Positions 34,984-44,775 of a stretch of 64,000 nt of DNA are shown in pieces. Below the pieces are notes generated by a model, which saw only the letters and a list, made by a program, of their open reading frames with translations, was not told the origin of the DNA and searched no databases. Each line of letters opens with the position of its first letter. The first letter of the stretch is position 1. Origin of the DNA: Thermus sp. 2.9 (GTDB taxonomy: Bacteria; Deinococcota; Deinococci; Deinococcales; Thermaceae). The stretch spans positions 48,931-112,930 of the forward strand of contig NZ_JTJB01000010.1 of NCBI RefSeq assembly GCF_000794385.1. Reading direction: 5' to 3'. Both the position numbers and the translations under genes were made by a program.

Positions 34984-35536
34984 GCATCTCCTCCCGGGTG
35001 TAGACCGCCCGTGCCCCCCCGATGAGCTTGGGCCGGGTCTTGGCGGCGAGGAGGACCGCTTCCCCCAGCTTGCGCACGGAAAGGCGCAGGGGCACGGCCA
35101 CGGGCCTCAGGTGCATGCCGATGAGGACCCCGCCGATGTCCATTCCCCCGTGGGCTTGGGCCTTTAGGGACTCCACCACCACCGGGTCCTGGTAGCGGAG
35201 GAAGGCCACCGTGGCCAGGGCGCCCCCGGCCTTGGGGTGGGGGAAGACCGTGACCTCCTCGAGGCCATACGCCCGGGCCGTCTCCCTTTCCACCACCAGG
35301 GCCCGGTTCAGGTGCTCGCACCCCTGGACGGCCACGTGCACCCCCCGCTCCAGGAGAGGGGGCAAAAGCCCCTCCAAGATGGCCTCAGCCACGTCCAGGC
35401 TCGGCCTTGTGCCCACCTTTTCCCCCAGGACCTCGCTGGTGGAGCCCCCCAGGACGAAGAGGCTTCCCCGGGGCATGGGGAAAAGCTCCAAGAACTCCCG
35501 GATAGCGGCCTCTGCCTGCCGCTTTAGGCCCTCCAT
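34958..35536 (-). CDS. TIGR01440/UPF0340 family protein (YwlG-like)
   Basis: The 192-residue protein reads RQAEAAIREFLELFPMPRGS, LFVLGGSTSEVLGEKVGT (about 28-45), GVHVAVQGCEHLNRALVVER (about 66-85), GGMDIGGVLIGMHLRPVAVP and RPKLIGGARAVYTREEMLRK. These match the conserved UPF0340 family, whose biochemical role is unknown. It is the last gene of the panD-mqnP operon and converges on the aminotransferase with a 26-base overlap. Confidence 0.85.
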   Translation of the reverse strand: MEGLKRQAEAAIREFLELFPMPRGSLFVLGGSTSEVLGEKVGTRPSLDVAEAILEGLLPPLLERGVHVAVQGCEHLNRALVVERETARAYGLEEVTVFPHPKAGGALATVAFLRYQDPVVVESLKAQAHGGMDIGGVLIGMHLRPVAVPLRLSVRKLGEAVLLAAKTRPKLIGGARAVYTREEMLRKLEEYR

Positions 35537-35545
35537 GCCCTAAGC

Positions 35546-36400
35546 CTATCTCACGAAGGCCAGGTCCAAGAGGATGAAGAGGAACATTCCCAGGCTCACC
35601 CCCACGTTGGCCTGGAAAAAGGCAACCTCCACCTTGGAGAGGTCCTCCGGGGAAACCAGGCGGTGTTCCCAAAGGAGAAGCCCGCCCACGAGGAAAAGCC
35701 CAAGGAAGTAAAGGGGCCCCGCCCCGTAGCTCAGGCCGGCCAGGAAGAAGGCGAGCCAGGCCAGGAGGTGGGTAAGGCGGGCGATGGCGAGGGCCTTGGG
35801 GATGCCGAAGCGGGCCGGGATGCTCTTTACGCCAAAGGCCCGGTCAAAGGCGTAGTCCTGGGTGGCGTAGAGGATGTCAAAGCCGGCGATCCAAAGCCCC
35901 ACCCCCGCCCAAAGCCAGTAGGCGGTGGGGGCGAAGCTTCCCGTGACGGCGATCCACCCCCCGGCGGCGGCCGCCCCGATGGTGAGGCCCAGAACGTAGT
36001 GGCAGAGCCAGGTGAAGCGCTTGGTGTAGCTATAAAAGGTGAGGAAAAAGACCGCCACCGGGAGGAGCCTGGCGGTGAGGGGGTTTAGCGAAAGCCCGGC
36101 GTGGACCAGAAGCGAAAGGCCCAAAAGGGCCAAAAAGAGGGTTTCCCAAGGCTTCACCAGCCCCCTGGGCAGGTGGCGGTTTTGCGTGCGGGGGTTCAGG
36201 GCGTCTATGCGCCAGTCAATGAGCCGGTTTAGGGCCATGGCCATGGTCCTCGCGCCCACCATGGCTAGGGTGACGAGGGAAAAAGTGCCCCATCCGGGCC
36301 AGCCGCCCGCCGCCAGGAACATCCCGGCGTAGGCGAAGGGAAGGGCAAAAAGGGTGTGCTCAAAGCGCACCAGTTCCAGGTAGAGCTTGAGGCGGCTCAC
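35546..36400 (-). CDS. mqnP: UbiA-family prenyltransferase, probably MqnP of the futalosine pathway
   Basis: The 284-residue membrane protein has the two Asp-rich UbiA motifs: [20 protein letters not shown] (about 58-77) and [13 protein letters not shown] (about 180-192), with about eight hydrophobic helices. Thermus makes menaquinone through futalosine, where MqnP prenylates the bicyclic precursor; the protein resembles that branch ([20 protein letters not shown] at the N-terminus). It could instead act on another aromatic acceptor. It overlaps panD by 4 bases. Confidence 0.82.
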   Translation of the reverse strand: MSRLKLYLELVRFEHTLFALPFAYAGMFLAAGGWPGWGTFSLVTLAMVGARTMAMALNRLIDWRIDALNPRTQNRHLPRGLVKPWETLFLALLGLSLLVHAGLSLNPLTARLLPVAVFFLTFYSYTKRFTWLCHYVLGLTIGAAAAGGWIAVTGSFAPTAYWLWAGVGLWIAGFDILYATQDYAFDRAFGVKSIPARFGIPKALAIARLTHLLAWLAFFLAGLSYGAGPLYFLGLFLVGGLLLWEHRLVSPEDLSKVEVAFFQANVGVSLGMFLFILLDLAFVR

Positions 36401-36747
36401 CCTTTGCGGACCTCCAGGATGCGGTTTTTCTCGTCCACCAGGACCACGGTGGGCTTGAGCGCCTTGGCCTCCTCCTCGTCAAAGACGCCATAGGCCACCA
36501 GAATCACCAAATCCCCCGGCTTGATCAGGTGGGCTGCCGCCCCATTAATCTGCACCACCCCCGAGCCCCGGGGGCCGGGAAGGGCGTAGGTGGTGAGCCG
36601 GGCCCCGTTGGTGATGTCGTAAATGTCCACCTGCTCGTAGGGCAGGATGCCGGCGGCGTCCAGGAGGTCTTGGTCCACGGTCACCGAGCCCACGTAGTGA
36701 AGGTCGGCTTGGGTCACGGTGGCCCGGTGGATCTTGGCGTGGAACAT
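36397..36747 (-). CDS. panD: Aspartate 1-decarboxylase
   Basis: I start at ATG 36747 ([20 protein letters not shown]); longer frames lack support. The self-cleaving Gly-Ser pair is in [12 protein letters not shown] (Ser about 21), giving the pyruvoyl cofactor. [31 protein letters not shown] and the C-terminal [13 protein letters not shown] are standard. The enzyme makes beta-alanine for pantothenate and CoA. First gene of the panD-mqnP-UPF0340 operon. Confidence 0.95.
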   Translation of the reverse strand: MFHAKIHRATVTQADLHYVGSVTVDQDLLDAAGILPYEQVDIYDITNGARLTTYALPGPRGSGVVQINGAAAHLIKPGDLVILVAYGVFDEEEAKALKPTVVLVDEKNRILEVRKG

Positions 36748-36854
36748 CACCCTCTTCACGGGGTCTAAGTTTAGGGGAGAACCCGGCGCCGGACAATGCC
36801 CGGAGGAGGCCTCAAGGGGCCACCTTCCTTCTCTCGCCGCTTGGGGGGAAGACT

Positions 36855-36967
36855 GTATCAATCCCCTTACGGGGAAGCATCTCGTGCAACTTCAAGTACG
36901 AAATTACCCGTGGTCGCCCTCCAGTTAAGTGGTATCAATCCCCTTACGGGGAAGCATCTCGTGCAAC
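36855..36967 (-). CRISPR. Minimal CRISPR locus: two identical 36-bp repeats, one 41-bp spacer
   Basis: The same 36-base unit occurs at 36855-36890 and 36932-36967. Read on the minus strand it begins GTTGCACGAGATGC and ends GATTGATAC, the form of Thermus type I/III repeats, with an internal palindrome CCCCGTAAGGGG. The spacer is 36891-36931. No cas genes are in this window. The AT-rich sequence on the right (36968 onward) would be the leader if transcription runs on the minus strand. Confidence 0.8.
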
Positions 36968-37452
36968 AGCACCCCTCTCATAATCTCGTCCTGGACGTTG
37001 GTCTTGGAGGGGGGGTTTGTGAGAAAGATGAAGTTTGGAATATGCATAAGCCGTATAAAGGCCGTTTTTGGGGGTTTAACCCGATGAAAACTTGCTTGCG
37101 GAAGGGGCGATGAGAAGGTAAAATCGCATATTCACCTTCCCCAAGGGCAAAACTGGCTTTCAAGGTCCCCCGTCCGAGCCTCGGACAAGGCCATTATAGC
37201 AGATGAGCGCAACGATGCACTCAGTATATACTTACCATAGAAAAACCTTGCGGAGCTCACTTCACTATGAGAAAGTGCCAAACGTGCCTTTGCGCCTAAA
37301 TCTAGACGAGCTGCGAAAGTAACTATCAAAGTCGGAAATGGCTAACAGAACTGGAAGCAAAGGGCATACGCATCCCGAAGCAGAGCTTTGACCCACGTTC
37401 CACTCATCGGGGTGGATAGGGCAGGGGGGCTTGTAGGGCCTGGATGGGGTGC
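36968..37452. other. AT-rich intergenic region beside the CRISPR repeats
   Basis: About 485 bases with much lower GC than the surroundings. Short frames exist on both strands but none has a ribosome site, a hydrophobic or domain pattern, or codon use like the neighbours. The stretch next to the last repeat may be the CRISPR leader. The rest may be remnants of a lost element or array; I see nothing else I can support. Confidence 0.4.
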
Positions 37453-39009
37453 CTACGCTTCCTCCCCTTGGGCGCCCTCCGGGAGCGTGCCTTCCACAAA
37501 GAGGGTCTTGGCCTGGGTGTAGAGGACTTGGCCGGGGGCCGCCTTCCTGGGCCGCCACACGTGCTTCTTGCGGGTGTAATCCACGGGCACCTGCCGCTCC
37601 CCCCGGGCCTTGGAGTGGTAGGCGGCGAGCTGGGCGGCGAAGAGGAGGTCTTCCAGGGGCGGGTTTTTGCCCTCAGCCTTCAGGATCACGTGGCTTCCCG
37701 GCACGCCCTGGGCGTGGAACCAGAGGTCCTCCGAGTGGGCGAGGCGGGTGAGGAGATCGTTTTCCTTGGCGTTCCGCCCCACCAGGACGGGGAAGCCGGA
37801 GGGCGAGGTGTAGCGGAGGCCAAGCCGGGGCCCTTTGCCCTCCTTGGGCCTTTGGGAGAGGGCGAGGAGGGTTTGGAGGTCCGCCGCCTTCACCCGGGCC
37901 ATCTCCGCCTCGAGGGCCTTTAGCTTGGCCTCCGTCTTGGGGATGAGGTCCAGGGCGCGCTCCGCCAGCTCCTCAAGCCGCCTGGCCCGCTCGTACAGCC
38001 TCTTGGCGTTTTCCTGAGGGGAAAGGGCGGGGTCTAAGGGGACCTCCACGGGCTTGCTGTCAAAGCCCTCCAGCATCACCCCGCTTGCCCCCTTGGGCAC
38101 CTCCTTGAGCCGGGCCAGGAGGAGGTCGGCCTTTTGCCTGAGGGCCTCCGCCTCCTCCAGCCGCTCCAGGGCCTTGTGGTAGTCGGCGAGCCGGGCCCGA
38201 AGCGTCCTGGCCTCCCGCGCCAGGGCCTCGAGGAGGGGCTTCCTCAGGGCCTCCTTCTCCTCCTCCTGCCACTTGAGGCGGAGCTCCTCGGAAAGCTCCG
38301 TGCGCAAGGTGGGGTCTTCCACCAGGCTCTTTAGGGCCCGGTGCAGGGCCTTGAGCTCCTCCTCCCCCAAGGGGTTTTCCGGCGTGAGCCCGGCCCGGCG
38401 GGCGAGCTCCCGCATGAGCTCCAGCCCCACCCCGTCAACGTGGCGCACCACCTCCTTGAGGGGCTTTCCCAAAAGCACCCTTAGGTCTTCCTCCGTTAAT
38501 GTCCTCGGGTCCAGCTTGGCGTAGGGGGGCGGGGGGGTGTACGGGAGGCCGGGGCGGAGCTCCCGGTAGCGGTTCACCTCCTTGGTGATGACCCGGTCCA
38601 CCCCTAGGATGGTTCCCCCCTCGTCCAGGAGAAGGAGGTTGGCGTTCTGCCCCGTGGCCTCAAAGACCAGGATGGAAGGGGGCGTGTCCACGAAGCCCTT
38701 TTCCCCGGCGAAGTGGAGGAAGACCACCCGGTCCAGTTTGAGCTGCTCCGCCCGCGTTAAAGCCCCCTTGACCCGGGCGGCGAGTTGCCGCTGGAAAGGG
38801 GTTTTGGGCTCCCCCAGGATGGTCCCCTCCTCCAGGACCAGGCTTGGGTTGGGCGGTCGGTAGTGGAGGACCAGGTTGAAGATCCGCCCCGTTTTCCCCT
38901 TGAGGAGCACGGCCAAGGTGCCCTCGTCGGGGAAGGCGAGGCCGAGGTGGAGGGCGGGAAGCTCGCCCTGAAGCTCCCGCAAAAGGGCGTGGATCAGGAG
39001 GCCTTCCAT
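37453..39009 (-). CDS. rqcH: Ribosome quality control protein RqcH (Rqc2/NFACT family)
   Basis: I start at ATG 39009 (MEGLLIHALLRELQGELPAL), 16 bases inside the trmI end. The 518-residue protein has NFACT-N (FLHFAGEKGFVDTPPSILVF), a long central coiled coil (about 260-400) and NFACT-R (YTSPSGFPVLVGRNAKENDL, then LARSEDLWFH-like LAHSEDLWFHAQGVPGSHVI). RqcH binds stalled 50S-peptidyl-tRNA and adds C-terminal alanine tails. It is the last gene of the probable carB-darA-dsbA-trmI-rqcH run. Confidence 0.92.
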   Translation of the reverse strand: MEGLLIHALLRELQGELPALHLGLAFPDEGTLAVLLKGKTGRIFNLVLHYRPPNPSLVLEEGTILGEPKTPFQRQLAARVKGALTRAEQLKLDRVVFLHFAGEKGFVDTPPSILVFEATGQNANLLLLDEGGTILGVDRVITKEVNRYRELRPGLPYTPPPPYAKLDPRTLTEEDLRVLLGKPLKEVVRHVDGVGLELMRELARRAGLTPENPLGEEELKALHRALKSLVEDPTLRTELSEELRLKWQEEEKEALRKPLLEALAREARTLRARLADYHKALERLEEAEALRQKADLLLARLKEVPKGASGVMLEGFDSKPVEVPLDPALSPQENAKRLYERARRLEELAERALDLIPKTEAKLKALEAEMARVKAADLQTLLALSQRPKEGKGPRLGLRYTSPSGFPVLVGRNAKENDLLTRLAHSEDLWFHAQGVPGSHVILKAEGKNPPLEDLLFAAQLAAYHSKARGERQVPVDYTRKKHVWRPRKAAPGQVLYTQAKTLFVEGTLPEGAQGEEA

Positions 39010-39767
39010 TTGCGAAAGACCACCAAAAACGCCGTGTGCCCCACCTGCTGGAAGCGGGGGTGGGCCACGGGGAGCCGCACCTCCCACTCCCGCCAGCCCA
39101 CCTCCAAGACCCTCTCCAGCCGAAGGGGTAGCCCCTCCGCCGCCCGCACCGTCTCCAGGACCTGGGTGATGTTGGGGAGGTAGGCCACCAGGAAGCGGTC
39201 CGGCATCAGGGCCTCCGCCGCCTTGCCCAGCACCTTCCAGGGCTCCATGAGGTCCAGCGCCACGCCGTGGAAGCCCTCCTGGGGAAGCTCCGCCTCCTCC
39301 AGGCCCTGGGCGTGGAAGCGCACGTTTTCCACCTGCCAGAAGGCCTTCACGTTCTCCTCCGCTTGCTTCAGGTGGTGGGGCCGCTTCTCGTAGCTTTCCA
39401 CCAGGCCCTCCTTCCCCACCGCCCGGGCCAGGAAGAGGGTGAGCCCCCCCGAGCCCGTGCCCGCCTCGAGGACCCGCATCCCCGGGGCCAGGTCTAGGAG
39501 GGTCACCATGGCGCTGGCGTCCTTGGGGTAGGTGGGGGTGGCGCTCCGCTTCATGTGGAGGACGTACTCCTCCAGGGTGGGGCGGTGGACGGAAAGGGGC
39601 TCGCCCAGGTGGGTCCGCACCATGCCTCCGGGGCCCGCCTGGAGGATGGCCTCGTGGGGGACGCTTCCTTTGTGGTGGTGGAAGACCCCGCCCGCCTTGA
39701 GGCGCACCAGGAAGGCGCGGCCTTTGCTGTCTTTGAGGAGAAAGAGCTCGCCTTCCACCCCGCCCAC
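38994..39767 (-). CDS. trmI: tRNA (adenine-58-N1)-methyltransferase TrmI
   Basis: The best start is GTG 39767, one base after the dsbA-like stop (GTG 39758 is an alternative). The frame reads LFLLKDSKGRAFLVRLKAGG, GGVFHHHKGSVPHEAILQAG, then the SAM fold MRVLEAGTGSGGLTLFLARA, VESYEKRPHHLKQAEENVKA and VALDLMEPWKVLGKAAEALM. The close Thermus enzyme makes m1A58 in all tRNAs, needed for growth at high temperature. Confidence 0.95.
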   Translation of the reverse strand: MGGVEGELFLLKDSKGRAFLVRLKAGGVFHHHKGSVPHEAILQAGPGGMVRTHLGEPLSVHRPTLEEYVLHMKRSATPTYPKDASAMVTLLDLAPGMRVLEAGTGSGGLTLFLARAVGKEGLVESYEKRPHHLKQAEENVKAFWQVENVRFHAQGLEEAELPQEGFHGVALDLMEPWKVLGKAAEALMPDRFLVAYLPNITQVLETVRAAEGLPLRLERVLEVGWREWEVRLPVAHPRFQQVGHTAFLVVFRKWKAS

Positions 39768-39768
39768 T

Positions 39769-40629
39769 TTAGCGGGCGAGTTCCAGGTAGTCCAGTACCC
39801 GCGGTAGGTCAAAGGGGTTGGGGACCCAGTAGGGGCCGGCGAAGGCGGTGGGGGTGCCCCGAAGGCCCAGGCGGAGGGCGAGGGTTCTTTCCCCCTCCAC
39901 GAGCCCTTTCACCGCTGGGTCTTCCAGGCACCGGGCGAAGGCTTCCTCCTTTAGGCCCAGTTCCCGGGCCAGGGCCCGGTAGTTCCCAAGCCGCCCCGTC
40001 ATGAGGCGGTCGTGGTAGGGCCAAAAGGCCCCTTGCTCTGCGGCGCACTCGCTGGCGATGGCCGCGGGCAGGGCCTCGGGGTGGATTTCCTTCAAGGGGA
40101 AGTGGCGGTAGCTCACCCGCAGGGCGCCCCTTAGGGCCTGGGCCTTGAGCTCGGGAAGGACTTCCCTGGCCAGGCGCTGGCAGAAGGGGCATTGAAAGTC
40201 GGAGAACACCCGCAGGATGGGCCCGGCAGTCCCCAGGAGATGGCGTTCAGGGCCTAAGGCGGCCTCCTCCACCGCCCTCGGGGCCACCCGGGCACGGAAG
40301 GGCTCGGCGAAGGAGAGCTCCAGCCAAAAGGCGTCTTCCGGGGTCAGGGTGAGGGCGCGCCCCCTAAGGAGCGGGGCGTTTTGCCGGTACCATTTCTGGA
40401 AGGGGAGGGAGAAGGGAAGGCCCGTGGCCTTTTCCAGAAGCAGACCCACGAAGGCGGGGTCCTCCGGGCCCTCGTAGCTTGCGGCCAGGAGGCGGCCGTT
40501 TTTCGTCTCCACCGCCACCTTGCCCCCAGGGGGCGGGGCGCCTAAGGTTTGGGAGAAGCCCTCCACGGGCCGGGCGATCTGGGCCATGGCCAGGCCCAAG
40601 GCCAAGGCCAGGGAAACGAGCCCCCTCAT
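39769..40629 (-). CDS. Secreted DsbA-like thiol oxidoreductase
   Basis: The 286-residue protein has a signal peptide (MRGLVSLALALGLAMAQ) and an N-terminal domain of about 120 residues I do not recognise. The thioredoxin/DsbA domain follows with FSDFQCPFCQRLAREVLPEL (CPFC active site near 149), SYRHFPLKEIHPEALPAAIA and a cis-Pro loop in LRGTPTAFAGPYW. It probably forms or isomerises disulfides outside the cytoplasmic membrane. It overlaps the darA-like gene by 4 bases. Confidence 0.88.
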   Translation of the reverse strand: MRGLVSLALALGLAMAQIARPVEGFSQTLGAPPPGGKVAVETKNGRLLAASYEGPEDPAFVGLLLEKATGLPFSLPFQKWYRQNAPLLRGRALTLTPEDAFWLELSFAEPFRARVAPRAVEEAALGPERHLLGTAGPILRVFSDFQCPFCQRLAREVLPELKAQALRGALRVSYRHFPLKEIHPEALPAAIASECAAEQGAFWPYHDRLMTGRLGNYRALARELGLKEEAFARCLEDPAVKGLVEGERTLALRLGLRGTPTAFAGPYWVPNPFDLPRVLDYLELAR

Positions 40630-40955
40630 ACCTTGAAGAAGCCTTCCACCGGCAGGACGAAGACCACGGCTCCTCCCACCTGCACCTCCACGGGTTGGGC
40701 CAGGAAGGGGTCAGGGGCCTCGGAGAGGGGAAGGCCCCGGGTCACCAGGCGGGTGCGGGTGCGGCACTTCTCCCGCACCAGGTCAAGAACCTCCGCCACC
40801 CGCTCGTCTTCCACCCCGATGAGCAGCGTGGTGTTCCCTTCCCGCAGGAAGCCTCCCGTGGAGGCCAGCTTGGTGGACTGGAGGCCCCGCTCCAAGAGGG
40901 CCTTGGTGAGGCCGGGGGCGTCCGTGTCCTGCACGATGGCGATGATGAGCTTCAT
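40626..40955 (-). CDS. Cyclic-di-AMP receptor, PII-like (DarA/PstA family)
   Basis: The 109-residue protein matches the family closely: MKLIIAIVQDTDAPGLTKAL, ERGLQSTKLASTGGFLREGN (T-loop base with the TGGFL motif), TTLLIGVEDERVAEVLDLVR, and a C-terminal VEVQVGGAVVFVLPVEGFFK. It binds c-di-AMP in Gram-positive bacteria; the target in Thermus is unknown. It lies 6 bases after carB. Confidence 0.9.
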   Translation of the reverse strand: MKLIIAIVQDTDAPGLTKALLERGLQSTKLASTGGFLREGNTTLLIGVEDERVAEVLDLVREKCRTRTRLVTRGLPLSEAPDPFLAQPVEVQVGGAVVFVLPVEGFFKV

Positions 40956-40961
40956 TGGCGC

Positions 40962-43900
40962 CTATTGTACACCCGCCTTGAGCCGGGCGTGCCACTCCTG
41001 GAGGCTCCTCACCCCTAGTTCCTTTTCCCGCGCCTTCAGGATGGCCTTCAGGCTCCACCAAGCCCCTTCCAGGGTGGTGATGAAGGGGAGGCCCTTCTCC
41101 ACCGCCCTCCGGAGCTCGGGGTGGGGCACGGGGCTGATGAGGAGGTGGTAGTCCTCCTCGCTCACGCTAAACCCCACCTCCCGGTACGCCCGCTTGAGCG
41201 CCTCCAGGCGGTCTTGCTCCTCGGGGCGAAGCCCTTCCCCGATGAAGCGCACCCGGCCTTCCAAAGGAAGCTTTTGCCCAGCCCCGAGCTCCGCCTTGTA
41301 GTAGGCCAGGTAGGGGTCCTCGTCTATCCCCATGCTTTCGCCCGTGGAGCGCATCTCCGGGCCCAGGACGGGGATAACCCCGGGGAACTTGAGCCAGGGG
41401 ATCACCACCTCCTTCACGGCGTAGTAGGGGGGCACGGGCTCCAAGTCCTTCACCCCGAGCTCCTTCAGGGTCTTCCCCACGGCGATGAGGGCGGCGAGCT
41501 TAGCCAAGGGCACGCCGATGGCCTTGGACACAAAGGGCACGGTGCGGCTCGCCCGGGGGTTGGCCTCGAGGATATACACCTCCTCCCCCACCACGGCGTA
41601 CTGCACGTTCAAAAGCCCCTTCACCCCCAGGGCCAGGGCCAGGCGGCGGGTGTAGTCCTTCACCTTGGCGAGGGCCGTGGGGGAGAGGTGCACGGGGGGC
41701 AGGACCGTGGCGGAGTCCCCGGAGTGGACCCCGGCCCGCTCCACGTGCTCCATCACCCCGGCGATCATCACCGCTTCCCCATCGGAAAGGGCGTCCACGT
41801 CCAGCTCCAAGGCCCCATCCAGGTAGCGGTCCAGGAGGATGGAGGGCTTTTCCTCCAAGGGGGCGTAGACTTCTTCCAGATAGCGCAGAAGCTCCCCCTC
41901 GTCCCGAAGGACCCGCATGGCCCGCCCCCCCAGGACGTAGCTGGGCCGGGCGAGGAGGGGGAAGCCGAGCTCCCGGGCAAGCCGCAAGGCCTCCTCTGGG
42001 CCCTTCGCCACCCTCCCTTCGGGCTGGGGGATGCCAAGGGTCTGGCAGAGTTCGTGGAAGGCTTGGCGGTCTTCCGCCTTGTGGATGGCGGCGTAGGGGG
42101 TGCCAAGAAGCTTCACCCCGGCCTCCTCTAGCCCCTTGGCCAACTTCAGGGGCGTCTGCCCCCCCAAGGTGGCGATCACCCCCAGGGGCTTTTCGTGCTC
42201 CACCAGGTTGAGGACGTCCTCGAGGGTCAGGGGCTCAAAGTAGAGGCGGTCGGCGGTGTCGTAGTCGGTGGAGACCGTTTCGGGGTTGGAGTTAACCATG
42301 ATGGTCTCGTACCCCGCCTCCTTCAAGGCCCAGACGGCGTGCACCGTGGCGTAGTCAAACTCCACCCCTTGCCCGATGCGGATGGGCCCCGAGCCCAGGA
42401 TCACCACCTTGGGCTTCTCCGAGGGCCAGACCTCGTCCTCCTCCTCGTAGGTGGAGTAGTGGTAGGGGGTGTAGGCCTCAAACTCGGCGGCGCAGGTGTC
42501 CACCGTCTTGTAGACGGGGGCCACCCCCAGGGCCTTGCGCTCGGCCCGCACCTCCTCCTCCCCCCGGCCCAAAAGCTCGCCCAGGCGCCGGTCAGGCAGG
42601 CCCAAGGCCTTGTAAAAGCGCCAGTCCTCCCGGTCCTTGGGAGGGTGGTCCTTGAGCCAAGCCTCCGCCTCTGCGATCTCCCGCATCTGGTGGAGGAACC
42701 AAGGGTCAATGCGGGTGGCCTGGTAAAGCTCCTCCACGGGCATGCCCCGCCTGAGGAGCTCCAGCACGGCGTAGATGCGGTCGGGGTTGGGGTAAAGCTT
42801 TTTCTCCAGGTCCTCCGTGCGCACCCCAGCCAGGGCCCGCACGTCCCGCTCTAGCCCCCTGAGGGCCTTTAGAAGCGCCTCCTTGAAGGTGCGGCCCATG
42901 GCCATCACCTCGCCCACGGACTTCATCTGGGTGGTGAGCTCGTCCTTGAGCTCCCCTAAGGTGTTGGGAAGGTCCTTGAACTTCTCAAAGGCGAAGCGGG
43001 GAATCTTCACCACCACGTAGTCAATGGTGGGCTCAAAGGAAGCGGGGGTCTTGCGGGTGATGTCGTTGGGAAGCTCGTCCAGGCGGTAGCCCACCGCCAG
43101 AAGGGCGGCGATTTTGGCAATGGGGAAGCCCGTGGCCTTGGAAGCGAGGGCGCTGGAACGGGAGACCCGGGGGTTCATCTCAATCACCACCTGGCGGCCC
43201 GTCTTGGGGTCCACGGCGAACTGGATGTTGGACCCCCCCGTGTCCACCCCGATTTCCCGGATCACCGCCTTGGCGGCGTCCCGCATCCTTTGGTACTCGG
43301 CGTCGGAGAGGGTCTGGGCCGGGGCCACGGTGATGGAGTCCCCGGTGTGAACCCCCATGGGGTCCACGTTTTCAATGCTGGTGATGATGACCACGGTATC
43401 GGCGTGGTCCCGCATCACCTCTAGCTCAAACTCCTTCCATCCCAGGACCGATTCCTCCACCAAGGCGGTGTGCACCGGGGAGAGGGCGAGGCCCCGTCCC
43501 AGGACCTCCACGAGCTCTTGTTCGCTTCGGGCGATGCCGCCCCCTGTGCCCCCCAGGGTGAAGGAGGGGCGGACCACCACGGGGTAGCCCACCTCCCGGG
43601 CGAAGTGGAGCCCTTCCTCCACGCTTCCCACCATGAGGCCACGGGGCACCTCGAGGCCGATCCTCCGCATGGCCTTTTGAAATTCTTCCCGGTCCTCCCC
43701 CTTCTTGATGGCCTCCGCCTTGGCCCCGATGAGCTCCACCCCGTAGCGCTCCAGGATTCCTTCCTCGTAAAGGGCCATGGAGAGGTTGAGGGCGGTCTGG
43801 CCCCCCAGGGTGGGGAGGAGGGCGTCGGGGCGCTCCCTGGCCAGGATCCTTTCCAAGGACTCCAGGGTTAGAGGTTCCACGTAGGTGTGCTCGGCCAGCT

Positions 43901-44075
43901 CGGGGTCGGTCATGATGGTGGCGGGGTTGGAGTTCACCAAGATGGCCTCGTACCCCGCTCCCCTTAGCGCCTTCACCGCTTGGGTGCCGGAGTAATCAAA
44001 CTCGGCGGCCTGTCCGATGGTGATGGGTCCCGAACCGATGATGAGGATCTTCTTAAGGTCTCTTCTCGGCGGCAT
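40962..44075 (-). CDS. carB: Carbamoyl phosphate synthase large subunit
   Basis: I start at ATG 44075 ([20 protein letters not shown]). The 1037-residue protein is a tandem of two ATP-grasp halves: the first with [40 protein letters not shown] and [20 protein letters not shown]; the second with [40 protein letters not shown] and [20 protein letters not shown]; and a C-terminal MGS-type allosteric domain. It makes carbamoyl phosphate for arginine and pyrimidines with CarA, which is not in this window. Confidence 0.96.
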   Translation of the reverse strand: MPPRRDLKKILIIGSGPITIGQAAEFDYSGTQAVKALRGAGYEAILVNSNPATIMTDPELAEHTYVEPLTLESLERILARERPDALLPTLGGQTALNLSMALYEEGILERYGVELIGAKAEAIKKGEDREEFQKAMRRIGLEVPRGLMVGSVEEGLHFAREVGYPVVVRPSFTLGGTGGGIARSEQELVEVLGRGLALSPVHTALVEESVLGWKEFELEVMRDHADTVVIITSIENVDPMGVHTGDSITVAPAQTLSDAEYQRMRDAAKAVIREIGVDTGGSNIQFAVDPKTGRQVVIEMNPRVSRSSALASKATGFPIAKIAALLAVGYRLDELPNDITRKTPASFEPTIDYVVVKIPRFAFEKFKDLPNTLGELKDELTTQMKSVGEVMAMGRTFKEALLKALRGLERDVRALAGVRTEDLEKKLYPNPDRIYAVLELLRRGMPVEELYQATRIDPWFLHQMREIAEAEAWLKDHPPKDREDWRFYKALGLPDRRLGELLGRGEEEVRAERKALGVAPVYKTVDTCAAEFEAYTPYHYSTYEEEDEVWPSEKPKVVILGSGPIRIGQGVEFDYATVHAVWALKEAGYETIMVNSNPETVSTDYDTADRLYFEPLTLEDVLNLVEHEKPLGVIATLGGQTPLKLAKGLEEAGVKLLGTPYAAIHKAEDRQAFHELCQTLGIPQPEGRVAKGPEEALRLARELGFPLLARPSYVLGGRAMRVLRDEGELLRYLEEVYAPLEEKPSILLDRYLDGALELDVDALSDGEAVMIAGVMEHVERAGVHSGDSATVLPPVHLSPTALAKVKDYTRRLALALGVKGLLNVQYAVVGEEVYILEANPRASRTVPFVSKAIGVPLAKLAALIAVGKTLKELGVKDLEPVPPYYAVKEVVIPWLKFPGVIPVLGPEMRSTGESMGIDEDPYLAYYKAELGAGQKLPLEGRVRFIGEGLRPEEQDRLEALKRAYREVGFSVSEEDYHLLISPVPHPELRRAVEKGLPFITTLEGAWWSLKAILKAREKELGVRSLQEWHARLKAGVQ

Positions 44076-44212
44076 CGCGTACCCGGTGAAAGAGCTTACC
44101 ACATACCCGGGGCACATCCAAGGGCCATCTGCGAAGATTATGCGGTAAAGCCGGGTATATATGCATAGAGTTGCCATAGGCCCCGGGCCCCGGCCCCGGC
44201 TATACTCAGGCC

Positions 44213-44497
44213 ATGCGCAAGGTGCGCCCCGAGGAGCTTCCCGCCCTCTTGGCCCAAGGGGTGAAGGTGGTGGACGTCCGCCCCGCCGACCGGAGGAACA
44301 CCCCCTTGCCCTTCCCGGCGGAGTGGGTCCCTTTGGAAAAGATTCAAAAGGGCGAGCACGGCCTGCCTAAGGTTCCCCTCCTCTTGGTGTGCGAGAAGGG
44401 GCTTTTGAGCCAGGTGGCGGCCCTCTACCTGGAGGCGGAAGGCTACGAGGCCATGAGCCTGGAGGGCGGGCTTCAGGCCTTGACGGAGGCGAGATAG
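44213..44497 (+). CDS. Rhodanese-like domain protein
   Basis: The 94-residue protein reads [40 protein letters not shown] and [20 protein letters not shown], with the candidate catalytic Cys in VCEKGLLS, then [14 protein letters not shown]. Single-domain rhodaneses carry persulfide sulfur. Divergent from carB. The tRNA-His promoter lies at its 3' end. Confidence 0.85.
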   Translation: MRKVRPEELPALLAQGVKVVDVRPADRRNTPLPFPAEWVPLEKIQKGEHGLPKVPLLLVCEKGLLSQVAALYLEAEGYEAMSLEGGLQALTEAR

Positions 44498-44508
44498 CTC
44501 CTTAGAAT
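44480..44508 (+). promoter_or_regulatory. tRNA-His promoter
   Basis: TTGACG (44480-44485), 17 bases, TAGAAT (44503-44508), ending 16 bases before the mature tRNA. The -35 lies inside the end of the rhodanese gene. Confidence 0.75.
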
Positions 44509-44524
44509 GGCGGATGCTGAGCGT

Positions 44525-44602
44525 GGTGAGCGTAGCTCAGCTGGTTAGAGCACCGGACTGTGGATCCGGGGGTCGTGGGTTCAAGTCCCATCGCTCACCC
44601 CA
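44525..44602 (+). tRNA. tRNA-His (GUG)
   Basis: The acceptor stem GTGAGCG/CGCTCAC pairs fully and an extra G(-1) at 44525 faces C73, the hallmark of tRNA-His. The anticodon loop is CTGTGGA (anticodon GTG), the T-loop is GGTTCAAGTCC, and CCA is encoded (44600-44602). Confidence 0.97.
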
Positions 44603-44607
44603 AAACC

Positions 44608-44627
44608 ACCACCCCGCAAGGGGTGGT
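44608..44627 (+). terminator. Terminator after tRNA-His
   Basis: An 8-bp stem ACCACCCC/GGGGTGGT with a GCAA loop is followed by ATTTTG. Confidence 0.7.
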
Positions 44628-44654
44628 ATTTTGAAGGGGGGGCCTCGCCCCCAT

Positions 44655-44739
44655 GCGAGGATGGCGGAACCGGTAGACGCGCCGGACTTAGGATCCGGTG
44701 GGGCAACCCGTGCGGGTTCAAGTCCCGCTCCTCGCACCA
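44655..44739 (+). tRNA. tRNA-Leu (UAG)
   Basis: The acceptor stem GCGAGGA/TCCTCGC, anticodon loop CTTAGGA (TAG, decoding CUA/CUN), a long variable arm (TGGGGCAACCCGTG region) typical of class II tRNAs, and an encoded CCA (44737-44739). Confidence 0.97.
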
Positions 44740-44775
44740 ACCGGGCGGGGCCCTTCCCCAACTGCGAGGTGTGGC

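Noticed and set aside
34958..36747. A role for the UbiA-family enzyme in ubiquinone synthesis
   Set aside because: Thermus uses menaquinone by the futalosine route, so an MqnP role fits better.
36978..37329. Small minus-strand frames in the AT-rich gap next to the CRISPR
   Set aside because: They have no ribosome sites, no recognisable domains and no codon bias like the neighbours.
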